From assembly GCF_900100885.1 (NCBI RefSeq), contig NZ_LT629692.1:62001-126000 (forward strand): a stretch of DNA of 64,000 nucleotides. Direction: 5' to 3'. The notes below the pieces were generated by a model. The model made no database searches and had not been told where the DNA came from. It was given only the letters and a program-made list of their open reading frames with translations. The stretch comes from Microbacterium pygmaeum (GTDB taxonomy: Bacteria > Actinomycetota > Actinomycetes > Actinomycetales > Microbacteriaceae). The position numbers and the translations under genes were made by a program. Numbering within the stretch: position 1 is the stretch's first letter; every line of letters begins with the position of its first letter. Below are positions 48,687 to 56,521 of the stretch, piece after piece.

Positions 48687-50219
48687 ATGACCGACACCAC
48701 CACGCTCGAGCAGACAGCGCCGTCAGCCACCACGATCCTCGACCACTGGGTCGACGGCGCAACGTGGTCGGGCGAGTCCACCCGCACCGCTCCGGTCTAC
48801 AACCCGGCGCTCGGGACCGTCCAGAAGGACGTGCGACTGGCATCCGTCGCCGACGTCGACGCGGCTGTCATCTCCGCCGCGGCGGCATGGGAGTCGTGGC
48901 GCGACGCCTCGATCTCCAAGCGCACGGCGGTGATGTTCGCGTTCCGCGAGCTGCTGAACGAGCGCAAGCAGGAACTGGCCGAGATCCTCACCTCCGAGCA
49001 CGGAAAGGTGCTCTCCGACGCGCTCGGCGAGATCGCGCGCGGCATGGAGGTCGTCGAGTTCGCCTGCGGGCTCGGTCACCTCACCAAGGGCGCGTACTCG
49101 GAGAACGTCTCGACCGGTGTCGACGTCTACTCCCTGAAGCAGCCGCTCGGCGTGGTGGGCATCATCAGCCCGTTCAACTTCCCGGCGATGGTGCCGCTGT
49201 GGTTCTTCTCGATCGCGATCGCCGCCGGCAACACGGTGATCCTCAAGCCCTCGGAGAAGGATCCGACCGCGGCGATCTGGATGGCATCGCTCCTGAAGGA
49301 GGCAGGGCTGCCCGACGGCGTCCTGAACGTCGTCAACGGCGACAAGGAGGCCGTCGACGCACTGCTGGAGCACCCCGATGTGCGCAGCATCTCGTTCGTC
49401 GGCTCGACGCCCATCGCACGCTACGTCTACGAGACCGCGACCGGTCACGGCAAGCGCGTCCAGGCCCTCGGCGGGGCGAAGAACCACATGCTGATCCTGC
49501 CGGACGCCGACCTGGACCTCGCCGCCGACGCCGCCGTCAACGCGGGGTTCGGCTCGGCCGGCGAACGCTGCATGGCGATCTCGGTCGTCCTGGCCGTCGA
49601 CGCCATCGCCGACGAATTCGTCGCGAAGGTCAAGGAGCGCATGGGGACCCTCCGCACCGGCGACGGCACGCGCGGCACCGACATGGGACCGCTCATCACC
49701 GAAGTGCACCGCGACAAGGTCGCCTCGTACATCGACGTGGCCTCGACTGATGGCGCCTCGGTCGTGGTCGACGGCCGCGGCATCGAGGTCGACGGCGACC
49801 CGAACGGCTTCTGGCTCGGCCCGACCCTGATCGACAACGTGCCCGTCGGTTCCAGCGTGTACCAGGACGAGATCTTCGGCCCGGTGCTCTCAGTGGTGCG
49901 CGTCGACGGCTACGAAGAGGGCCTGGGCATCATCAACGGCAGCCGGTACGGCAACGGCACGGCGATCTTCACCAACGACGGCGGTGCCGCACGGCGCTTC
50001 CAGCGCGAGGTGCACGTCGGCATGATCGGCATCAACGTGCCGATCCCGGTACCGGTCGCGTACCACTCGTTCGGCGGCTGGAAGGCCTCGCTGTTCGGCG
50101 ACGCGAAGGCGTACGGCCCGCACGGGTTCGACTTCTTCACGCAGGAGAAGGCCGTGACCAGCCGTTGGCTCGACCCGTCGCACGGCGGCCTGAACCTCGG
50201 CTTCCCGCAGCACGACTGA
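48687..50219 (+). CDS. mmsA: CoA-acylating methylmalonate/malonate-semialdehyde dehydrogenase
   Basis: The product has 510 residues. It is an aldehyde dehydrogenase of the MmsA branch: FNFPAMVPLWFFSIAIAAGN near 170, FVGSTPIARYVYETA near 235 and the catalytic C295 in GSAGERCMAIS. The branch uses CoA instead of water to release acetyl-CoA or propionyl-CoA. It completes uracil/thymine-type catabolism in this cluster, though MmsA also serves valine and inositol breakdown. The ATG at 48687 has AGAAGGAAG just upstream; a TACGCT -10-like hexamer near 48627 may give this gene its own promoter. Confidence 0.94.
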   Translation: MTDTTTLEQTAPSATTILDHWVDGATWSGESTRTAPVYNPALGTVQKDVRLASVADVDAAVISAAAAWESWRDASISKRTAVMFAFRELLNERKQELAEILTSEHGKVLSDALGEIARGMEVVEFACGLGHLTKGAYSENVSTGVDVYSLKQPLGVVGIISPFNFPAMVPLWFFSIAIAAGNTVILKPSEKDPTAAIWMASLLKEAGLPDGVLNVVNGDKEAVDALLEHPDVRSISFVGSTPIARYVYETATGHGKRVQALGGAKNHMLILPDADLDLAADAAVNAGFGSAGERCMAISVVLAVDAIADEFVAKVKERMGTLRTGDGTRGTDMGPLITEVHRDKVASYIDVASTDGASVVVDGRGIEVDGDPNGFWLGPTLIDNVPVGSSVYQDEIFGPVLSVVRVDGYEEGLGIINGSRYGNGTAIFTNDGGAARRFQREVHVGMIGINVPIPVPVAYHSFGGWKASLFGDAKAYGPHGFDFFTQEKAVTSRWLDPSHGGLNLGFPQHD

Positions 50220-50230
50220 GGAGCGGTCGA

Positions 50231-50294
50231 CCGTCCACGGACGAGAATGGCCGCGCTGGGCCCCGCGATGGCGGCGTGTCCCGTCCGTGAACGG
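50231..50294. repeat. Family B palindromic element, copy B1
   Basis: This 64-bp imperfect palindrome lies between the convergent mmsA and lipid kinase genes. It is 56/64 identical to 51312-51375, with ends CCGTCCACGGACGAGA and CCCGTCCGTGAACGG. Differences in the arms are often compensated on the other side, so the hairpin is preserved. Confidence 0.8.
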
Positions 50295-50299
50295 ACGCT

Positions 50300-51253
50300 T
50301 CAGCGAGCGAAGACCTCCACCGCATCGGCAACCGCCGTGCACCGCACGGTGAACGCACGCCCTGGTGGGTCTGCCAGCTCGCCGTCGTGCACGAAGACCG
50401 TGGAGTGCCCCGCATCGGGGCGCACCAGCATCTCGAAAGCGGGAACGAGGAGACGCTCGACGTCCTGCTTCGGCGGCATGAGACCGAGCGCCCGCAGCAC
50501 GGCCGTCGTGCGGCGGCCGAACGCCAGCGCCGCCATCGCACGCACCCGTGAGCCTCGGGCGTGGTGGATGCGGACATCGAGGATCGCGGAGGTCAGCTCC
50601 GCCCGCTGCATCGTGGCGACCCGCTCGGGGTCGTTCCGGCCGATGCCGACGAACACCGACCAGACGCGCGCCCGCTCGCCGTCCACCACGATGGTGAGGG
50701 GCTCAGCGGTGCGCATCGTCCGCCACGCGGCGAGGATCCCGCCGAGCCATTTGCCCAGTCGCGGACGCAGTCGCTCCCGTTCCTCGATGAGCTCGGGATA
50801 GCTGCCGACGGAGACCGCGTTCAGCGCGAGCGTCGGGTCGGCGCCGTCGCAGGCCGTCGATATCGCGCTCACCCGGACGGTCCTGCCGCTCTCGAATGCG
50901 TCGAGCGCGGCATCGACGTCGTCCAGTCCCGCTGAGCGCGCGAAGTGGTTGTACGTGCCCCCGGGAAGAACGAGCAGCGGCAGGGCGAACCGGCGCGCCA
51001 ATTCGGCCATCCGGGCCACGGAACCATCTCCGCCGTAGATGCCCAGGACTGCGGGAGGATGGTCGGAGGTCATCGACGCTGCGACGACCTCGCCGAGATC
51101 CTCGCCCTCCTGAAGGGTCCGCACCTGCGCATCAGGGATGCGCCGAGCGAACTCGTCGGCGGGATCCCGGCGGATCACGGCCGTGCCCGAGCGGCTGTTG
51201 CGCAGGATCAGGAGTCCAACGCCGGATCCGGTGCTGTCCGCCGCCTCGTGCAT
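50300..51253 (-). CDS. Diacylglycerol kinase-family lipid kinase
   Basis: The product has 317 residues. The ATP-binding motif GIYGGDGSV is near residue 72 and LPGGTYNHFARSAG near 96, both diagnostic for the DAGK catalytic domain. It phosphorylates diacylglycerol or a related lipid or sphingoid alcohol at the membrane; which one cannot be told. It stands alone between two family B palindromes. The ATG start at 51253 has TAGTCT 6 nt upstream, indicating a leaderless message. Confidence 0.88.
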   Translation of the reverse strand: MHEAADSTGSGVGLLILRNSRSGTAVIRRDPADEFARRIPDAQVRTLQEGEDLGEVVAASMTSDHPPAVLGIYGGDGSVARMAELARRFALPLLVLPGGTYNHFARSAGLDDVDAALDAFESGRTVRVSAISTACDGADPTLALNAVSVGSYPELIEERERLRPRLGKWLGGILAAWRTMRTAEPLTIVVDGERARVWSVFVGIGRNDPERVATMQRAELTSAILDVRIHHARGSRVRAMAALAFGRRTTAVLRALGLMPPKQDVERLLVPAFEMLVRPDAGHSTVFVHDGELADPPGRAFTVRCTAVADAVEVFAR

Positions 51254-51259
51254 TCCCCG

Positions 51260-51265
51260 AGACTA
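51260..51265 (-). promoter_or_regulatory. -10 hexamer TAGTCT, leaderless-type
   Basis: Minus-strand TAGTCT, then CGGGGA, then the ATG at 51253. The same CGGGGA spacer precedes the gene at 56378. Confidence 0.5.
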
Positions 51266-51311
51266 ACTCCACGGCGAGCTGCTCGACCGCTCCAGAGGAC
51301 AACGCCGCCGC

Positions 51312-51375
51312 CCGTTTACGGACGAGACACGCCGCGCTGGGCCGCGCGATGGCGGCATGTCCCGTCCGTAAACGG
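51312..51375. repeat. Family B palindromic element, copy B2
   Basis: This 64-bp partner of 50231-50294 has arms CCGTTTACGGACGAGACA and TGTCCCGTCCGTAAACGG, an 18-bp inverted repeat with one mismatch. It lies between the lipid kinase start and the Lrp stop. Confidence 0.8.
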
Positions 51376-51390
51376 AGGAGTCGCGGCGTT

Positions 51391-51840
51391 TCAAGCCTCG
51401 AGTGCGATGGGGCGGTTCTCGTAGAACGTCTGCAGGACGACCGTGGTGCGTGTGCTGACCGCGGCGGCAGCGCGGATGTCTCGGATCAGCGACTCGAGAT
51501 CGCGCGGCGTCCCCACCCGGACGAACAGCATGTAGCTCGCGTCGCCGGCGATCGAGTGGCACGCCTCGATCGCGCTGAGATGCTCCAGCACCTCGGGTGC
51601 GTTGTCCGGCTGCGACGGGTCCAGCGGCGTGATCTCGATGAACGCCGAGAGCGACCTGCCGACCTTCTCGGGGTCCAGGACCGCGCGGTACCCGGTGATG
51701 ACCCCGCTGCTCTCGAGGCGGCGCAGCCGCGCCTGCACGGCCGAGACGCCCAGGCCGACCCGCTCGCCGAGCTGTGCGAGGGTGGCCCGCGGGTCGCGCG
51801 AGACCTCGGCCAGGATCGCCGCGTCGACAGAATCGTCCAT
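51391..51840 (-). CDS. Lrp/AsnC-family transcriptional regulator
   Basis: The product has 149 residues, a normal Lrp length. The N-terminal helix-turn-helix covers about residues 3-50 (VGLGVSAVQARLRRLESSG), followed by the alpha-beta effector domain with GDASYMLFVRV. It is divergent from the DUF6421 gene with a 72-bp gap, so it probably controls that gene and itself. A TATTCT hexamer lies 8 nt upstream of the start. The effector amino acid is unknown; the operon gives no clear hint. Confidence 0.93.
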   Translation of the reverse strand: MDDSVDAAILAEVSRDPRATLAQLGERVGLGVSAVQARLRRLESSGVITGYRAVLDPEKVGRSLSAFIEITPLDPSQPDNAPEVLEHLSAIEACHSIAGDASYMLFVRVGTPRDLESLIRDIRAAAAVSTRTTVVLQTFYENRPIALEA

Positions 51841-51912
51841 GACATGGAAGAATATCGGTCAAGCCGGCTGTTCGCCGGAATGTTTCCGTCATCTGCAGGA
51901 TCGGAGGTTCTC

Positions 51913-53334
51913 ATGTCCATGACCCACACGCACAACGCGCAGGCGATCGTCGGCGAACCCGAGGTCGTCGAGGACGCCGAGAACACCTCCGCCTGGCGAT
52001 CGCTGAAGGCCGCCGCGGTCGCCCTTCAGCAGCTGCAGGTGCCGGACGGCTCGATTCCGGATGCCGCGCACCATGGCGCCGCGTCTGCGCACGTCGCCGC
52101 CATCATCGAGGCCATCGATGATCTCCGGCCGCTCTTCCCCCACGACGACGCCTATCTCGCGGCATCCGTCCTCGATTTCCGCCGCTGGGCCGCCGAGGGC
52201 TTCGGCGTCCCCGACTTCCTCGATTCGCTCGTCGCCTTCCAGCCGCAGGAGCACCGGATCGACGGCATCCGGCATCTGGTCGTCTTCCCGATGTACACCC
52301 AGAACGGGTCGAGCAACCGGCACGTCGAGGCGCTGCTCGTCGAGGTCATCTGGCCCGAGTTCATCGCCGAGCTGGAGACCGAGTACACGAACAGACTGTT
52401 CGTCTCGCTGCGCCTGATCGACTTCACGCCCGGGTACGACACCAACTCGGCCGTGCTGTTCCCCGAGACCGTCGCGATGCGCGAGATCCCGACATTCACC
52501 TGGGGCGCGATCTTCCAGGACCGCGAGGCGGCGCGGTACCGGCGCGTCGTGCGCGCGGCATCCGCGATCACCAAGCTCGATCTGCCCGAGGATGCCGCGC
52601 GCATGCTCGAGGACCAGCAGCTCACCGAGAAGACCTTCGTGATGTGGGATCTCATCCACGACCGCACCCACATGCGCGGCGATCTGCCGTTCGATCCGTT
52701 CATGATCAAACAGCGGATGCCGTACTTCCTGTACTCGCTCGAGGAACTGCGCTGCGATCTGACGGCGTTCCGCGAGTGCGTGGCGATCACGGCGCGGCTG
52801 CGTGGACGGCTGGCCGACGGGCGGGCGCTGGATGCTCCCGAGGCCGAGATGCTCGAGCACGCCGTGCTCGTGCAGTACGCGGTGATCTTCGACCGCATCT
52901 TCCGCTTCGCGATCACCGGCTCGCGGGTGCGCAACTACGACGGGCTCGGCGGACAGCTGCTGTTCGCCTGGCTGCACCAGCGCGGCGTGCTGCACTGGAC
53001 CGACACGGCGCTGGCGTTCGACTGGGACGAGGTTCCCGCGGCTGTCATCGCGCTCAGCGACGCGATCGACGAGCTGTACTGGCGCTCGATCGACCGTCCG
53101 AAGAAGGCGCACTGGCTGGCCGCATACGAGCTCGTCCGCGGCACGCTGACCCCGAACCCGGCGTCGCAATGGGCGCGCGGCCTGCCGGATGGCGTGCTGG
53201 CCGGTCTGCCGAAGGGGTACACCGACGCGGTGCTGGACGACGAGTTCCCACTGTCGATGTTCTTCGAGGCGCTGGAGAAGAAGATGCGGCCCGTGATCGA
53301 GTCGACCGCCGGGATCCGCGGGACGGATGCCTGA
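51913..53334 (+). CDS. DUF6421 family protein
   Basis: The product has 473 residues, soluble, with no signal peptide. Recognised from its overall sequence as the DUF6421 group, with HxVVFPMYTQNGSSNRHVEALL near 120, FTPGYDTNSAVLFPET near 175 and WDLIHDRTHMRGDLPFDPFM near 255. The HDRTH and HVEA histidines could bind a metal, but no function is known. The start ATG at 51913 has GGAGGT 5 nt upstream. The SDR gene overlaps its stop, and the divergent Lrp gene is 72 bp away. The set of Lrp, DUF6421 and SDR looks like one functional unit. Confidence 0.85.
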   Translation: MSMTHTHNAQAIVGEPEVVEDAENTSAWRSLKAAAVALQQLQVPDGSIPDAAHHGAASAHVAAIIEAIDDLRPLFPHDDAYLAASVLDFRRWAAEGFGVPDFLDSLVAFQPQEHRIDGIRHLVVFPMYTQNGSSNRHVEALLVEVIWPEFIAELETEYTNRLFVSLRLIDFTPGYDTNSAVLFPETVAMREIPTFTWGAIFQDREAARYRRVVRAASAITKLDLPEDAARMLEDQQLTEKTFVMWDLIHDRTHMRGDLPFDPFMIKQRMPYFLYSLEELRCDLTAFRECVAITARLRGRLADGRALDAPEAEMLEHAVLVQYAVIFDRIFRFAITGSRVRNYDGLGGQLLFAWLHQRGVLHWTDTALAFDWDEVPAAVIALSDAIDELYWRSIDRPKKAHWLAAYELVRGTLTPNPASQWARGLPDGVLAGLPKGYTDAVLDDEFPLSMFFEALEKKMRPVIESTAGIRGTDA

Positions 53335-54133
53335 GGCCGGCCTGACCGCCACCGTGCGCGGTCGCACCGTGCTGATCGCGGGGGCGACCAGCGCGGTGCG
53401 CGGTCGCACCGTGCTGATCGCGGGGGCGACCAGCGCCTCGGGTGCAGCTGCGGCACGCGCGCTGATCGCGGCCGGCTCCCGGGTGATCGCGGTGGGGCGT
53501 GATGCGGGGCGGCTCGAGCACTGGGCTGCCACCCTCCGGCCTGCTCAGGGGCCGGACGCGCAGGGCCCGAGGACCGCGGCTCAGGGGCCGGGGACGGCGG
53601 CCGGAGCGCCGGCGCTCGTGACCGAGGTGTGCGATCTCACGGACGAAAGCGACGTCGCGCTGCTCGCCGATCGGGTGCACGATGCGCACGGGTCGATCGA
53701 CGGCATCCTGCACCTGGTCGGTGGGTGGCGCGGTGGCGGGGGCCTTGCCGGTCAGACCGAGGAGGACTACCGGTTCCTCGAGCAGTCCCTCACGGCACTG
53801 CGTTGCGTCAGCCGCGCCTTCGATGCCGATCTTCGAGCATCGGAGGCAGGGCGCTCGGCCATCGTGTCATCGACGGCGGTCGCCCGACCCCTGGCCGGAG
53901 GCGCAAACTACGCGGCCGTCAAGGCGGCGAGCGAAGCGTGGGCCAGAGCCGTCGCGCAGGGCTTCGCCAAGGCTGCGCGCGACGGCGGCGAGCCGCTGCG
54001 TGCGGCATCCGTCATCTTCCGCGTCAAAGCCCTCGACGGCCTCGAGGCGCAGCTGGCCGATCGATACGTCCGCCTCTTCGCCGAGGATGCCGACGCCATC
54101 AACGACACGATCGTCGAACTCTCCCCGGCATAG
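53327..54133 (+). CDS. Short-chain dehydrogenase with duplicated N-terminal strand
   Basis: The product has 268 residues. The Rossmann motif GATSASG is near residues 32-38, and catalytic residues are Ser in AIVSSTAV and YxxxK in NYAAVKAA. Residues 10-23 (VRGRTVLIAGATSA) are repeated exactly as 24-37 because 42 bp are duplicated in tandem, so an extra first strand precedes the real nucleotide-binding loop. A low-complexity Gln-Gly-Pro run (about 74-90) is also inserted. The ATG at 53327 overlaps the DUF6421 stop. The substrate is unknown; partnership with DUF6421 is inferred from the overlap. Confidence 0.85.
   Translation: MPEAGLTATVRGRTVLIAGATSAVRGRTVLIAGATSASGAAAARALIAAGSRVIAVGRDAGRLEHWAATLRPAQGPDAQGPRTAAQGPGTAAGAPALVTEVCDLTDESDVALLADRVHDAHGSIDGILHLVGGWRGGGGLAGQTEEDYRFLEQSLTALRCVSRAFDADLRASEAGRSAIVSSTAVARPLAGGANYAAVKAASEAWARAVAQGFAKAARDGGEPLRAASVIFRVKALDGLEAQLADRYVRLFAEDADAINDTIVELSPA
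53354..53437 (+). repeat. Tandem 42-bp duplication inside the SDR gene
   Basis: Copies 53354-53395 and 53396-53437 match at 41 of 42 positions; only the last base differs. The length is a multiple of three, so the frame is kept. Confidence 0.95.
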
Positions 54134-54180
54134 GCTGAGTCGGGGCGAACGTGCCCTGCTCGCGCGAAGGGACGGCGACG

Positions 54181-54990
54181 ATGCCCGAGATCACGACATC
54201 CGACGGCGTTCGGCTGCACTACCTCGAGGCGGGGGTGCCGACCGGGCGTCCGGTGGTCCTCGTCGCCGGCTTCAAGGCTGCCGCGACCACGTGGAAGCCG
54301 CAGAGCACCGCCCTCGCCAAGGCGGGCTACCGCGTGATCGCCCTCGATCGGCGCGGTCACGGGTCCTCGCCGGTCGGACCCGACGGCGCTCACACGATGG
54401 ACCGCCACGGCGCCGACATCGCCGACGCGATCGCTGCGCTCTCACTCCAGGACGCGACCGTCGTCGGCCAGTCGATGGGCGGGAACTCCGTCTGGGCGAT
54501 GGTGGCGGCGGGGCGCTCCGACGGCATCCGCGACATCGTGATCGTCGACCAGACCCCGAAGATGCTCAACTCCGACGATTGGACGTTCGGCTTCTACGGA
54601 TACGACGCGACCAACGCCGACACGTACTTCGCGACCGGCATCCCCGATCCCGGCCGGCACCCGCTGAGGACCAAGGGTCCCGTCCGCATCGCCCGGCTGC
54701 TCAGCGCGCTGGACCTCAAGGCCGCCAAGGCCGGCTTCACCGCCGCGGAGCTCGAGCTGCTGCACGACCACGCGAAGCGAGACTGGCGACCCGCGATCGG
54801 CGCCGCGAGCGTGCCGGTGCTGTTCGTCGCCGGCCGGGAGAGCGAGTTCTGGCCGTGCGAGCACGCCGCAGCAGCGGCATCACTGGCTCGAAGCGGCTCC
54901 TCGGCCGTCGTCGAGAAGGCCGGCCACGCCACCAACCTCGAGCAGCCCAAGGCGTTCAACGACGGCCTTCTGCGCTGGCTGGCTCGCTGA
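54181..54990 (+). CDS. Alpha/beta-fold hydrolase
   Basis: The product has 269 residues. The nucleophile elbow is GQSMGG near residue 97, the oxyanion region VLVAGFKAAATTW near 27 and the catalytic His in KAGHATNLEQP near 245; the acid is probably the Asp or Glu of VAGRESEFW. This pattern is common to esterases, haloperoxidase-like enzymes and lactonases, so the substrate is open. The start ATG at 54181 was preferred over 54151 because AGGGACGG lies just upstream and the fold begins there. A TAGGCT hexamer near 54131 may be its -10. Confidence 0.88.
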   Translation: MPEITTSDGVRLHYLEAGVPTGRPVVLVAGFKAAATTWKPQSTALAKAGYRVIALDRRGHGSSPVGPDGAHTMDRHGADIADAIAALSLQDATVVGQSMGGNSVWAMVAAGRSDGIRDIVIVDQTPKMLNSDDWTFGFYGYDATNADTYFATGIPDPGRHPLRTKGPVRIARLLSALDLKAAKAGFTAAELELLHDHAKRDWRPAIGAASVPVLFVAGRESEFWPCEHAAAAASLARSGSSAVVEKAGHATNLEQPKAFNDGLLRWLAR

Positions 54991-54995
54991 CGCCC

Positions 54996-56378
54996 TCAGA
55001 ACGCCTTGCCCGGATTCAGGATGTCTCGCGGGTCCAGCGCCGCCTTGATGTCACGGTGCATCGCGAGCACCCGCTCGCCGAGCTCGACGCGCGCGCCCGG
55101 CAGCTTCAGAAGCCCGACGCCGTGCTCACCGGTGACGGTGCCGCCCAGCATCCGGCAGTCCTCGACGATGCGGTCGAAGGCGACCTTCGCGCGGGCCTTG
55201 GCCGCCTCGTCGCCCTCGGGCGCGATGATCAGCGGATGCAGGTTGCCGTCGCCGGCGTGGGCGATCGTGGCGATGACGACGTCGTCGCGGGCTGCGACTT
55301 CGCGGATGAGTCCGAGCATCCGCGGGACCGCCGTCCGCGGCACGCAGATGTCCTCGGTGAGCACCGGGCCGAGTCGCTCCAGCGCCGGGTAGGCGAGCCG
55401 CCGCGCGAGGAACAGCCGATCGACCTCGGCCGGCTCGGCGGCCTGCTCGATGCCCAGCGCGCCCGCTTCGGTCATCAGCGAGGCGATGGATGCCGCAGCC
55501 GCCGCCCCGACCGCTCCGACGTCGTCGACCGTGGCCAGCAGCAGCGCCGCCGCGCCGTGCGGCAGCCCGAGGTGCTGCCACTCGTCCACCGCGCGCAGGC
55601 ACATCTCGTCGATCAGCTCGAGCGCGCTGGGGATGATCCCGGCCGCGGAGATCGCTGCGACCGCCGCCCCGGCGCCCTCCAGCGAGCCGAACGCGCCGAC
55701 GACGGCGCGCTCCTCGCGGCCGCCGAGCGGCAGCAGCTTCAGGGTCAGTTCGGTGATGATGCCGAGGGTCCCCTCGGAGCCGACCATCAGCGCCGTCAGG
55801 TCGTAGCCGGTCGCGCCCTTGGCGGTGCGGCGGCCGAGCCGGACGATCTCGCCGTCGGCGAGGACGACCGTCATCCCGAGGACGTAGTCGCGGGTCACGC
55901 CGTACTTGACGCAGCAGATGCCTCCGGCGTTCGTGGCGGCGTTGCCGCCGAGCGTGGAGATCCGGTAGCTGGCGGGGTCCGGCGGATACCAGAGGCCGTG
56001 CGCGGCGACCGCGACCCGGAACTCGTCGTTGATCATGCCCGCCTCGACGACCGCGTAGCGCTCTGCGGCATCGACCTCGATGAGCCGGGTCATCCGCTCC
56101 AGCGAGATCACGATCGATCCGGGAACGGCGTTCGCACCGCCCGAGAGCCCGGTGCCGGCGCCGCGTGCGACGACCGGGATGCCGTGCTCGGCAGCCGCGC
56201 GGACGACGGCGGCGACATCGTCGGTGCTTCCGGCGAAGACGACGGCGCGCGGGCGGGCGTACGGCGCCCACTCGGCGTCATCGTGCGCATACGCGTCGAG
56301 CTGTGCGGGGCCATCCAGCACCTGATCGGGGCGGAGGAGGCCGCGCAGCGCTCCGGCGACGTCGGTTTCAGCACGCAT
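54996..56378 (-). CDS. FAD-linked oxidase, GlcD/D-lactate dehydrogenase type
   Basis: The product has 460 residues. The FAD-binding domain has VVARGAGTGLSGGANAVPGS near 70-90 and GGNAATNAGG near 146; the C-terminal cap ends with HAGDGNLHPLI and TGEHGVGLLK, which bind metal and substrate in GlcD-type 2-hydroxyacid dehydrogenases. Substrate may be glycolate or D-lactate. No glcE or glcF neighbour is present, so it resembles stand-alone D-lactate dehydrogenases. Convergent with the hydrolase gene. Start ATG at 56378 with TAAAGT 6 nt upstream. Confidence 0.93.
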   Translation of the reverse strand: MRAETDVAGALRGLLRPDQVLDGPAQLDAYAHDDAEWAPYARPRAVVFAGSTDDVAAVVRAAAEHGIPVVARGAGTGLSGGANAVPGSIVISLERMTRLIEVDAAERYAVVEAGMINDEFRVAVAAHGLWYPPDPASYRISTLGGNAATNAGGICCVKYGVTRDYVLGMTVVLADGEIVRLGRRTAKGATGYDLTALMVGSEGTLGIITELTLKLLPLGGREERAVVGAFGSLEGAGAAVAAISAAGIIPSALELIDEMCLRAVDEWQHLGLPHGAAALLLATVDDVGAVGAAAAASIASLMTEAGALGIEQAAEPAEVDRLFLARRLAYPALERLGPVLTEDICVPRTAVPRMLGLIREVAARDDVVIATIAHAGDGNLHPLIIAPEGDEAAKARAKVAFDRIVEDCRMLGGTVTGEHGVGLLKLPGARVELGERVLAMHRDIKAALDPRDILNPGKAF

Positions 56379-56384
56379 TCCCCG

Positions 56385-56390
56385 ACTTTA
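56385..56390 (-). promoter_or_regulatory. -10 hexamer TAAAGT, leaderless-type
   Basis: Minus-strand TAAAGT, then CGGGGA, then the ATG at 56378. Confidence 0.5.
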
Positions 56391-56401
56391 GCCACGCGGG
56401 C

Positions 56402-56512
56402 GTGTCACAACTCCTCCTTGCCGAGGTCGGGCCCGATTTCGCGTCGCTCCGACTCCGCGGGTTTCGCGGGGCCAGCCGCTGGCGCCCTGGAACGCAGAAG
56501 GAGTTATGACAC
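56402..56512. repeat. Family A palindromic element, copy A2
   Basis: Ends GTGTCACAACTCCTCCTT (56402-56419) and GAAGGAGTTATGACAC (56497-56512) are inverted repeats with few mismatches. It fills the divergent gap between the GlcD-type and threonine aldolase genes, and its right end lies 9 nt before the aldolase start. Confidence 0.8.
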
Positions 56513-56521
56513 GGTGCGAGG

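Noticed and set aside
50231..51375. CRISPR array or phage attachment sites at the two 64-bp repeats
   Set aside because: Only two copies, more than 1 kb apart, each internally palindromic and with a gene between them; no cas, integrase or phage gene.
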